Assembly (NCBI GenBank): GCA_964392775.1
Contig: CAYMRD010000010.1
Location: 1-64,000, forward strand
Direction: 5' to 3'
Length of the DNA stretch: 64,000 bases
DNA from: UKL13-3 sp964392775
Lineage (GTDB): Bacteria; Bacteroidota; Bacteroidia; UKL13-3
Position 1 is the first letter of the stretch; every line of letters starts with the position of its first letter. Both the position numbers and the translations under genes were made by a program. Below the pieces are notes generated by a model that ran no database searches, was not told the DNA's origin, and saw only the letters and a list, made by a program, of their open reading frames with translations. Shown piece by piece: positions 9,232-20,700 of the stretch.

Positions 9232-10254
9232 TTACCCCCACACTTTGGTGCCTTCGGTACAATTGGTGCACATCGTTATCTGACTACGGTGTTTGAGTAC
9301 AGCAGACCTGAAATCTTGTGATTGCCTGGCATTCCATACCGATTTAAAGTTTTGCTCAGTGACGTTTCCAAGCTTATGTGTAGCATCCTTATCGAAGCAA
9401 CATGGGACAACCCATCCATCCCAGGTAATTACACTGCTGCGCCACATCTTCCAGCAATGATTTTCCAATTTATTGCGAATGGCATATCGTCCATCAGCTC
9501 CTTTTTCGTAGCGACTTAACTCGGTATTATCAGGAATAAAATCCTCGTCATTTTCATAGCCGTACACCTGTGCCGTTTTAATAGCCAATTCATCAACACC
9601 AATTTCATCGGCCAACTTTTGGATGAGTGGCAACTCGTGTTCATTGTGTTTAAATACGATAAACTGAAGTATTACATGCGGAGTAGATGATTTCAACTTC
9701 TTCTTCCATTCCAAAACCCTTTTTGTTCCGGCAATCACCTCATCCAGCTTACCTCCAATGCGGTATTTCGAATAGGTATCCTGACTTGCTCCGTCAACAG
9801 AAACAGTTAGCCGGCTCAATCCACTCTGAACGGTTTCTTTGGCAATATCATCGGTAAAATAATGACCGTTACTGCTTGTTACAACGTATATATTTTTGTT
9901 GGATGCGTACCGGACGTAATCAAGAAATTTTTTGTTCAAGAAAGGTTCCCCCTGAAAGTACAACACAAGAAACAATAAATCGGGATAAAGCTCATCAATC
10001 ATTTTTTCAAACAATGACGGTTGCAGCATTCCTGTTTCCCGGGTAAAATCACGCAGCCCGCTGATGCATTGCGGACACCTTAAATTGCAACTTGTTGTAG
10101 GCTCAATCTCAATGCTCATTGGCATTCCCCAATGCACAGGTCTCCCAATCAATTTTGAGAGGTGATAACTAAGCCTCAGTTTAGTCAGGTTGAGTATCTT
10201 CTTTCCGCTTAACAGTGAAAGGAAATGAATAGCATCGGAAAGAGAAATTTTCAT
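9232..10254 (-). CDS. radical SAM protein with SPASM domain
   Basis: A 340-residue cytoplasmic enzyme. Cys56, Cys60 and Cys63 in CNLRCPQC form the CX3CX2C site for the SAM-cleaving [4Fe-4S] cluster. The C-terminal ~100 residues hold a SPASM-type cysteine set (HCWKMW, VPCCFD, MCTNC) for auxiliary clusters. SPASM enzymes often modify peptides or act on carbohydrates and cofactors. No precursor peptide gene is adjacent, so the substrate is unknown. It lies 8 bp after radA on the same strand and is probably co-transcribed with it; such a pairing may be only positional. Confidence 0.85.
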   Translation of the reverse strand: MKISLSDAIHFLSLLSGKKILNLTKLRLSYHLSKLIGRPVHWGMPMSIEIEPTTSCNLRCPQCISGLRDFTRETGMLQPSLFEKMIDELYPDLLFLVLYFQGEPFLNKKFLDYVRYASNKNIYVVTSSNGHYFTDDIAKETVQSGLSRLTVSVDGASQDTYSKYRIGGKLDEVIAGTKRVLEWKKKLKSSTPHVILQFIVFKHNEHELPLIQKLADEIGVDELAIKTAQVYGYENDEDFIPDNTELSRYEKGADGRYAIRNKLENHCWKMWRSSVITWDGWVVPCCFDKDATHKLGNVTEQNFKSVWNARQSQDFRSAVLKHRSQITMCTNCTEGTKVWG

Positions 10255-10262
10255 GTGATATG

Positions 10263-11630
10263 TTAGCCGAATAATAATTCTAAAAACTCTTCCAACCTTC
10301 CAACCTCAACCAAATTAATTCCATAGTTGGATTTATTCAGTTTATTGAATCTCGACAGGTAAACGGTTTTAAACCCAAGCTTTTCCGCTTCGGCAATGCG
10401 TTGTTCAATCCGGCTCACAGACCGCACCTCACCGCTTAATCCAACCTCGCCCACAAACGCAATTTTAGTGTCAACAGGCGTATTATGATAGCTTGATACG
10501 ATTGATGCTACTATGCTCAAATCAATACCCGGATCTTCCACCCGGATTCCTCCGGCAATATTGACAAACACATCCTGCATACCCATTCTGAGTCCGCACT
10601 TTTTTTCAAGTATAGCCAGCAACATGTTTAACCGTTTGGTATCGTACCCGTTCGAATTGCGCTGAGGCGTTCCATACACTGCCGTGCTAACCAATGCCTG
10701 TGTTTCGATGAGCAATGGCCTCACCCCCTCAATGGTTGCCGAAATAGCCACACCACTCAAGGCTTCATCACGCTGGGAAATTAAAATCTCTGACGGATTG
10801 GAAACCTCACGCAGACCAGCACCCTGCATTTCATAAATCCCCATTTCGCTGGTACTGCCAAACCTGTTTTTAGTGGTTCGCAAAATTCTATAAACATGAT
10901 GCCTGTCGCCTTCAAACTGAAGCACTGTATCAACCATGTGCTCCAACAATTTAGGACCGGCAAGCGTTCCATCTTTGGTGATATGCCCGATTAAAAACAC
11001 CGGAGTTTCGGTTTCTTTGGCAAACCGGATTAAATCGGCAGCGGTTTCTTTTACCTGTGAAATACTGCCCGGAGTGGAGTCAATCAAATCACTTTGCAAA
11101 GTTTGAATCGAATCCACAATCACGATATCAGGTTGAAGTTCTTGTAAAGCCTTCCCTATTTTTTGGGTACTTACTTCTGTATACAGATAACACTCATCAT
11201 TTCGAAAAGGTAATCGCTCAGCCCTCATCTTAATCTGGGTTTCGCTCTCCTCCCCACTTATATACAATACCTTTTTGCCTGTGAACTGAAGCGCAATCTG
11301 TAACATAAGCGTAGATTTTCCGATTCCGGGTTCTCCTCCAATCAAAATCACGCTGCCCGGAACAACTCCACCACCCAATACGCGTTTTAATTCCTGATCC
11401 TTAATCTCAATCCGCTCTTCTTTACTGCGTTCAACATCATTCAATAACAACGGGCGTATTACCTCCTGCCTCGCAGGTTGCTTCCACGTTTTTTTGTACT
11501 CTGCTTTCTCTTTCTGAATAACCTCTTCAATATATGTATTCCACTCTCCGCAACTCGGACATTTACCAATCCATTTGCCGGATGAGGCCCCACAATTCTT
11601 GCAAAAAAAGCTTGTTGTAACCTTAGCCAT
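10263..11630 (-). CDS. radA: DNA repair protein RadA (Sms)
   Basis: A RecA-like, DnaB-type ATPase that drives branch migration in homologous recombination. The 455-residue length is usual for the family. In order it has an N-terminal four-cysteine zinc finger (FCKNCG and CPSCGEW), Walker A GGEPGIGKSTL, the RadA-specific KNRFG motif (TTKNRFGSTSE), and a C-terminal Lon-like domain. Start 11630 (MAKVTTSFF) is preferred over 11660: the longer form would begin right against the upstream terminator, and the family starts with this Met. On the complement TATCTTCG sits four bases before the ATG, suggesting a leaderless transcript. Confidence 0.96.
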   Translation of the reverse strand: MAKVTTSFFCKNCGASSGKWIGKCPSCGEWNTYIEEVIQKEKAEYKKTWKQPARQEVIRPLLLNDVERSKEERIEIKDQELKRVLGGGVVPGSVILIGGEPGIGKSTLMLQIALQFTGKKVLYISGEESETQIKMRAERLPFRNDECYLYTEVSTQKIGKALQELQPDIVIVDSIQTLQSDLIDSTPGSISQVKETAADLIRFAKETETPVFLIGHITKDGTLAGPKLLEHMVDTVLQFEGDRHHVYRILRTTKNRFGSTSEMGIYEMQGAGLREVSNPSEILISQRDEALSGVAISATIEGVRPLLIETQALVSTAVYGTPQRNSNGYDTKRLNMLLAILEKKCGLRMGMQDVFVNIAGGIRVEDPGIDLSIVASIVSSYHNTPVDTKIAFVGEVGLSGEVRSVSRIEQRIAEAEKLGFKTVYLSRFNKLNKSNYGINLVEVGRLEEFLELLFG

Positions 11631-11660
11631 AAAACGAAGATAACCCGAATGAACGGACAT

Positions 11661-11692
11661 AAAAAAAGCCTCCCGATAAATCGGGAGGCTTT
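11661..11692 (-). terminator. terminator of the giant beta-helix gene
   Basis: AAAGCCTCCCGA pairs with TCGGGAGGCTTT around a four-base loop. Read leftward it ends in seven T. It separates the 11722-20808 gene from radA. Confidence 0.9.
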
Positions 11693-11721
11693 AAGGTTTG
11701 TTACCGTTGTTTAATAGACTT

Positions 11722-14700
11722 TTACTGTTTGATCAGTTTTACAACCTGAGATTCGCCTCCAACTGAAATACGTAAGAAATACACTCCGGTTTCCAACGAT
11801 TCACATGAAGACAATTCAACAGTATTCAATCCATTTACCACTGCTGTGGCTTGTGAACGAACCACACGTCCTTGCAAATCAAGAATCTCTATCTGTGCCT
11901 GTCCGTTGATTTGTGATGCAAACTCTGTTCTGAATTGCGATGTGAACGGATTAGGATATACAGAAGCTGAATTTGTAGCTCTGCTTTCTCTTGATACACG
12001 AACTACATCGCTGTATGTGTAAGCTCCATCGTTGTCCAATTGTTTCAATCTGTAATATGCAACAGCCGACTTCATGTTATAATCCATATAGCCGTATCTG
12101 CTTACTTTACCTGTTGTTCCATTGGCTTTTACAAATCCAATACGATCAAAGTTTCTGCCATCATAAGAACGTTCAACCACATATCCATTTGCGTTTTCTT
12201 CGGTTGCGGTTTGCCATTTCAGCTCAACATCCTCTCCACTCAATCTGCCTGCAAAACTCAACATACGAACAGGAAGCGGATTGTTGCTATTGTCTGTTCC
12301 GGTAAATACAGCCGGTAAAGTTGATGCACCCAAAGGTCCATTTGTACTCATCATACCGGTGATTCCATTTCCACTGCTTGAAGCTAACAGATCCCATGCG
12401 GTTGTGTTATAAGCGATACGAACATTGCCTGTTGCACTTACATCCCCAAACATTGCCGAATCATAACTCAGGCTCATCTGATAGGTGTATCCTGTTCCTC
12501 CACTAGGTGTTACTTCGTAGTAGCTATTGAAACGGGAACGTCCGCTGATCAGTGATGGAGCATACTCACCTGTATAATATTTAACATCTACAGATGATGG
12601 AACACTACCACCAGCTCCCCAGGCTATCGAAGCAACTGTTCTGCCGGCAAACGTATAGTTTGTAGTTCCGTTATTTGCAGGTGCTGCGCTTGGCACTGCT
12701 GATGGTGGCACAGTTGCTGTTGTAAACTCTACTGCTCCAATATCTGTTGAGCCTCCTGTAATAGTTGTTGAACGGCTTGCACCGTTGAAGTCATTGGTTA
12801 CAGAAGCCATTGGCAATCCTTTTCCATTTACATACCAGCATGCTGCATTAGCGGTGTTGATTCCTAAATCACCCGATGCTGCATTTGTAAACAACGAGCC
12901 TGAGCTTACATTGCCTGATACATCCATCCAGTTTGCATTAGGTCTTGAAGCATAGAAAGAATTTACATCTGCCGCATTGTAATAGTTACCTAAAGGCATT
13001 TCAATATAGCCCGATGCATCTGACCCCACCATCATATTGTAATTGAATATGAATGGCGTAAGCTGACTGATATAAAGTGAGCCTATTGCAACATGCTTAC
13101 CTGACCCGCCTGTACGGCCATTGTACAATACATTGTTAAACATATTCGAAACTGTGGCCGAGTTGGCATTTCCTACAACCATAGCATAGGTATTATTGGA
13201 TCCGGTTGCAGTTCCTCCGATTGCGATACTGTTATTAGAGTAATTATGACTGGTAAATGACTGCGCTGTTGCATCCATGATACCATAGACAGAAGCCTCA
13301 GATGATGATGCTGTTGATAACGAAATCTGATTGTTACGAACAGTTTGACCAAATTGAGACGCAGCTCCTGTTGTAGTTCCGTTAATATACAATCCGTATA
13401 TTTTACTTGCATCTGCACCGGCACCCTGTGCTTCTGTTTGAATATTGTATATTCTGTTACGCTCAATGGTACAGGTTCCTCCTCTAATGACAATTCCAAA
13501 TGCAGAAGTTGCAGATCCCATTGTTTGTGTATTTACAATATTATGCACCGTATTGCCGCTAACTGTTACCGGAACAGTGGCCGCAGGCTGAACCCAAATA
13601 CCTACCGGACTGGCTATATTTGCCATATACAGCGGTTGGGCTACCGGCACATAGTTACTTCTGATATCGTGTACGGTATTGTTGTTAAGGGTGAAGTTCA
13701 TAGGTGAACCCAGGGCTCCTCCAATAACGTTGATACCTATTGTTCTGATACCCGCTGTTCCGATACGGGCCATGTAGTTACTGATATTACCAACATCATT
13801 TCCGGTAACAGTAACTGTACCTCCAACAAGCACAATACCTCCGGCATTTGTTTGGGCACCGCTTCCCTCTTTAATCGTATCATAAGGCATGGCTCCACCT
13901 CCAATGGTATTGTTCAATATATTTACCGTACCGGCTCCTACAAGAATTCCTGCAAATGAATTGTCTAAACCTGTAGGATTTGCATCAATATTAGAAATGA
14001 TATTACCACTGATAGTGGTGGCATAATCGTTGCCAATTTGTGCAGGTGATGCGGCATAAGTAATACCGGTAAACTGAATAGAACCACCTGAGGCAGTATT
14101 TATTACCCTGTATGCAGCACCACTTCTGTCAGGAGCAGATCCTCCGATGCTGTTATTGGTTATCGTATGCCCCTGGCCCGATAAAATAGATATTGCCTGC
14201 GATGCACCACCTGTGTTGTTTCCTGCTTTTGCCGCTCCTGCAGAGGTTTGGTAGAATGAATTACCGGAAATTGTCCAGAAATCAGCACCCGCCATGTTTG
14301 CCGGAATATTTACACCCTGATAAATAAAATTGAAAACCTTATTATCCGAGATATTGTTGTGGCTGTTTAAGCGCGCATCTGAATAGAATGCGGTATTTGG
14401 AATACGATAAGAATCTGTTGCGAAAGCATCTTGATTACCAAGCGTATCTCTCACTTCACAATTCATAACTGCATTGTAATCATTTCCGGTTCCTCCCGGT
14501 AATGGTGCCGAAAAATAAACAGTTGCACCTGGATTAGCATTTGAGAATCCTTCAATATAGACGTAACGAATTGTATCGTGCTGAGCATCGTTTCCAAAGC
14601 GGAATGTTGCCCCATTAAGACCTTTGTTACGGAAACGCAAATACATCCCGGATCCGGCATAACGACCATCTATAAGAACATTGTCGGCACCATCAAAGTG

Positions 14701-17700
14701 AATAAGGCCGCTTATACCTGTGGCAGTTCCTGCTATTAGTCTTTCGGAAGCAGCATCCGGCACAATTGATACATTATAGTCACCCACCTGATTAAACTGT
14801 TTGAGGGTAATGGCACCTGTTTCTGTTGTCAGGTCGCCTGTAATTTTTAGTATAACGTTTCCGGTAAGGCCTGATTTATTGATGCTGTCAAAGGCTCCGT
14901 ACTCATTTGTCAGAGAGTTGCATGCACATAAATCGCATACCTCAATAACGCCCGACAAAGCTGGCAGTACAACATAGCTGAAAGGTGTTGGCTCTGTTGT
15001 TATGAAGTATACATCAGAAGCTTCCACACCAAAAGGACCTGAGCCTACATTCGATAAAGGAGTTGCCATATCTTGTGCAACAATATAATAAGAGATAGTA
15101 TCTCCAACGGCTATCACTCCGCCATCAACATTAGACGCATCAATTGTAAAGTTCCAGTCTCCACTCAATCCTGTACCCGAAACTTTAGTCCCGTTTGATG
15201 GGAAATAGGCTATGGCCGAATTCTTTTTGTAATAAATTTTTGGCGTAAAAGCTACTGTATCAACACCGGAAGGATCCGAAATAGAAGCGGTTACCGTTAA
15301 AACTCCGGTCACCGGATTATTCACAACAGGAGTAACATTAACTGTTGGAGGAATTAAATCATCCTCAATTGTAAAGTTTCCTTCATAAGCTCCGATATCA
15401 GGCGTTGCCGGGCGTGTTGTATTCAGATAATCAGTTGTGTAACCGGCTATTGGCATACCACCCGTTTCCAAAACAGTAGGCGAAACAGAATCAGGATATA
15501 AAAAGAACGGATCTGTAGGGTCGGTAGAGATGAACAATACATCTTCTGTTACCGACTGACTTTCTCTTGGATACATCCGGGCTTTAAATTGAGTAAGCGT
15601 TGAATCCCTGTTTGTTCCGTCAAAATAAATCAGATGCGTTGAGCTTGGAGTGCTTCCTGCCCACAAAAGGTTATTATTGGATTGTGCATCATGGGTAACC
15701 AATGACGGAGTTTTGCGGTGAAAGGCACTTGCTACACCTGTTCCACTCGGAGTAATATTATTGATAACAATATTATTTGCAAGGGTTAACACTTGCGAAG
15801 CATCGCAATAAATACCGGCCGAGTTTAGATTGGCCACCGTTGTTCCTGATAACGATACCGTATTATAGTAAACATTTGCCGTATAAAAGGTAGATATTAC
15901 AGAAGCTACTCCTCCTATTGCAATTCCCATAACAGCAGGGTTTGCTGTTAATACAGCCGCAGTTGGTGCAAAAATATCGCTAACTATATTGTTGTAAATA
16001 TTGAGTGGCGCATAATTGTGTATGGTAAATGAGCCAACAGATGCCGGTTGATTTGTTAAAATACCGGCTGCGTATCCGCCAGTTGTACCGGCATGTGTAA
16101 TTCCCGATACTTTATTACGATAGATATTTATATTCTGTCCATACGTAACCGCAATACCTAACATATTTGCAAAAGTGACAGAAGTAGGCTTGCCACACAG
16201 GCGTGTTACAGTATTGTCATACACATTAATTTCCAATGGATTAGGAGTACCTGTCGATTCTACATATATGCCCGAAATACCCGATGCAAGTGTCGTAAAG
16301 CTATCAATTGAATTGTTATAAATATTAATAATGCGATTGACTGAGGTTGATGCCACGATAATTCCATAACTTGGAGAGGACTGATTACCGCCATGAGAGA
16401 GGGTGTCAATAGTATTATTGTAAATATTAAGGTTATACGCATATCCTGCTGTAATCGCAGCAAAAGTACCGGTTGCCAGGTTTCCGCTGCTAACATTATG
16501 AATATAGTTATGGTGAATATTACGGGTTTGCGTTTCGGATGTTATCCTCACCGGATTACTGATTGTCACTGCACTAAACAACGCAAACAGTCCTGTTCCT
16601 CCATTTAAACGTGTTACATTGTAAATTGAATCGTAACCGATATCCTCGGTTGCGGCAGCACCTGCAATGCGGAAAATAACCGGAGTACCTCCTGCGCTAT
16701 GCTGAAACGTAAAGTCTCTGGCCACATTTCCAACAAAGCTAAGGGATGACGCTAAAGAGGCAGCTCCCCCGTTATTGAAGTCAATTCCAATAAAGGTTCC
16801 ATTCGAAACACCGGTACCAAGTGTCGCCCATTTAACAGAGTTATAATTCAACACCGCATTTCCATGCGTATATTGAGTAGCAATATTTGTAAAAGAGATA
16901 CTGGCCCCCTGTGCTGCCGTCAGATTAACGCTGTTATAGGATATCTCAGCGTTTGTAGGGTTAGCAATCCCGGTACTGTTGTACGAGTTGAGAATCCCTC
17001 CCATACCTGCAACACTTGCTGCAACTGCACCTCCTGCATAATTATCAATCTCATTAAAGCGTATTTTCACATTATGCTGATTCAGCACCTGAATACCGAA
17101 CCCGGCTGCTGCTCCTGCAAAGTTTGTGACTGTGTTAGGCTGCAATGAGTCGCCAATCACATTTCCATTATCAAACAATGATACATCAGGTATTGTTTGG
17201 CTGGAATTGCTAAAACCTCTCATGTAAATACCTGTATTCAGGTCTGTCAGTGTATTTGACACAAAACGGTTGTTGTTATTTGCATCCTCAGCAGTAGCGA
17301 GTGGCAATAGTGCACTGTTATCATTAATGGTATACGCATCTGCGTAAATTCCTTTTGAGGCGGTATTGGTTCTTCTTAACGTTACCGTACAATTTTGAAT
17401 GGTATTGTTTGAACAACCATCAAACGGAGCCTCGGCATTTAACTTCAACAATCCATACCCCCATTCCATTTGTGCTGTAGCATTATTCACGGTACTGGTA
17501 TCTTCCAGGTCAATCCCGTCAATGGTCACATAATCCGTTCCTGATAATGTAAAGATTCCATCAAATGCTCCACTTCCAAAAGAAGATTTTAGCACAGGAT
17601 TGGGTCCCGGGCCTCCTGTCTTTACAAAAGAAAGCGTATTGGTTGCGTTAAGGGTTGCGTTTAATGTTTTGCTTCCAAGCCTGTACCCACCTTCCTGAGC

Positions 17701-20700
17701 ATATTCGATATAGCCGGCAGTCAGCTGAACAGTTGTAGGACCGGATATTCCGGCAGCATTCAGCCTGTCAATAACACTTTGTAAAGTAGGATAGTCAAAA
17801 GTTCCGACAGTAATGGTTGAACTCAGAGGTTCAACAACTAATACAGAACCTAAATTATTACCGGTAGGAGGCAGCGCACTGGAACTAACCGTTACGCCAT
17901 TGACCAAAACTTCTAACGGATTACCGCCAACTGCAGTTGGAGCAATATCGTACACAACCCAAAAATGATTTACACCATTAATTAAATTTTGAGAGCCGTT
18001 GACATAAAATTGTCCATTGGGAGAGTTAACCGAAGAGCCGAACTGGGTAGTTGCATCAAACACCTGAGACGAAGCCGTATAATAAACCTTTGCACGCACA
18101 ATATCCGAAACAAAACCTGTAAAACCTGTATTCAAATCAAACAGAGTGGCTGTTTTGCTTGCATCTGTTCCGGAAACATACACCTGAATATTTGCAATAA
18201 TCTGGTTGGGGGCGCCTTTTAACGCCCCTGAGGTAGCGCTGATTACTAAATTAGAATCGTACGTCATGGCAATAGCTGATCCTTGCGACTCATACGCTCC
18301 AATATCGGGCTTAGTCCCGGAACCAGTGTAGCCCGGATAACCCTGACGTATTACACCTCTTACATCCGTTGCCAGCGAAGGTCCTTCACTGATAACCAAA
18401 CCGGTGCTTTCAATGCTTGAAGCTGCCGATGAATCTACCTGAAGGTAAAAGGGGTCGGTTGGCGATGCCGGCAGCATTGTAATATTTTGGGTTAATGAAA
18501 GCGCTTCACGGGGAGCTACTCTGTTTTTAAAGCTTACCCAGGTTGAATCCTTGTTTGTGCCATCATAGCAAAACAATCTTTGTGAAGATGGTGTTCCGTT
18601 ATACCACAAGTTATTTCCGGAAGCTGTATTATAATTAGCCACCGATCCTCCGCTCAACATCAGGCCACTTGAAACACCGGTTCCGGCTGCCTGATGAATG
18701 TCATTATAGAAAATATTATTATTCAGCTTCATTGTTCTGCTCACATGAGCATAAACTGTTGCGGTGTTGGTATTGGCACCCACTGTATCTGTTGCTTGTG
18801 TAAAGTAGATGGTATTGTGGCGCAGGGTGGCTGCTACCGGAGCATTGGCTGATGAATAGCCCAAATACACCCCTGCAATACTTGGTTGCAGTGTATTAGT
18901 AGATGCTGGAGCATCAAATGCACTGATCAAATTATTATCAATATAAAGAGGACACGAATAAGTTGCTCCCTGGGCAGGGTTCAAAACATAAATACCATAC
19001 ACTGATGACGTACCCGAACCTCTTTGAGACAGATTATATATTTTGTTGTTATGTACCTTGGTAAGATCGGCAGCAACCTTTTGCAATCCAATTCCATGAA
19101 CCGCGAATGATCCGTTAGCACTTGACGTAAGATTGAAAACCTGATTTTGGTAAATGGACAAATTAGATGAGTTAGTGCCCGTATTATCATGGTAAAAACC
19201 ATAAATATTACGCTCCATCACTATGTTTGAAACCGTGTTGTTGTATACATAAAAATTTATACCGTTATTAAAACCCGACTGAATTCCAAAAAATTCGAAC
19301 CCTGTGCCTGTTGATGTTGATATAATACCATCAACGGTATTATTGTAAATATTGGTTGTAGTAACTCCCCCAAATCTTATTGCTGCCGCTATGCCGCTTG
19401 AAGAATTGGAAAGCGTAACACCTTGTACCGTATTCCCAAACACATTAGCCACTGCACCCGGATAACTCGGCAGCACAGGAGAATTCTGCATTAGAATTCC
19501 GACAAACGTATTACTTGCTCCTCCGGTTCTGGTGATATTGGAAATCGTATTGTTCCCTACATTGAGTGTAGTCTGAGCTATTGCCTGCAATTGAAAAATT
19601 GTTGTAGTACCTGAACCTGCAAAGGAAAAATCCTGTGCCTTATTTCCCTGGAAACTTAATACCGAACCGGGAACCGGACCTACTGTACCGCTTGACAGCA
19701 CATTGATTCCAAGAGCGATACCGGGTGAGGTGGAGGGACCATTTGCAAACTTCACATCATTGTCATCCACCGTAAGATTTCCGGTATAGTTCCTGACATA
19801 AATCCCATAAGAGGAAGAGCTGGCCGATGGCAGCGTTATAATAACCGTATTATTTTTACATTCAGCATCCGGCTCTGCAAAGCCCGGATGGGTACCGTTA
19901 CTACTACTCATATATATACCATACACGCCATTTCCTGGTACTGATGCACCATTCATAATATTGTTTATATAGTTACCGGAAACTTTAGGTCCATATTGAT
20001 GAGACATCAATACGCCTGCCGAGGTTGTTGCCTCTGCGGATCCTCCCAGCCCCAAGCCATAAATAGAGTCATTCGTTACTTCATTTCCATAATCTCTGCG
20101 TGTATAGGGTGCAACATTATCATCCAACCCAAGTAAATAAATACCGGTAAAAGCATTCGTGATTACATTGTCCTGAAATTTGTTGTAGCTATGGCAATCG
20201 GCAAGCGTATAGCCATTCAATGAAACGAGTGTAGTAGCCGTAACTATATGATGCGCACTGTAAATTGCCCTTGATACCGGATTTAATCTCTCCAGTGTAA
20301 TGGTAGCGTTTTTAATGGTATTGTACTGGCAGCCGTTGTAAGGCACTGTTGAAGCCCCATTAAGCAAAGCATAGCCAAACTCCATACGCAACAAATTTGT
20401 ACTGTTAGCAGCCGTATCCTTCAGATCAATCCCGTCAATGGTTACGTAATCGCTTCCCAATAAGAAGAAAATACCATCCAGAGTAGTAGATGTACCACTA
20501 TAAGCTGTAATAATGGGATTCTCTCCGGTTGTTGTTAAATCCTTTTGAATAACAATCGGATTGCCTGCCGTACCGCTTGCCGTTAACCGGATACCTCCTC
20601 CGGGAGCTACCTCGGCCCAGTCTGCTGCAACATTAACGGTAACCCCTCCGGGAGTAACTCCGTACAGGTTTAATGAATCGACCGCAACCTTAATGGAAGG

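Noticed and set aside
13173..18222. Several ORFs inside the giant gene on either strand
   Set aside because: Shadows of a repetitive Asn/Thr/Ser-rich coding sequence.
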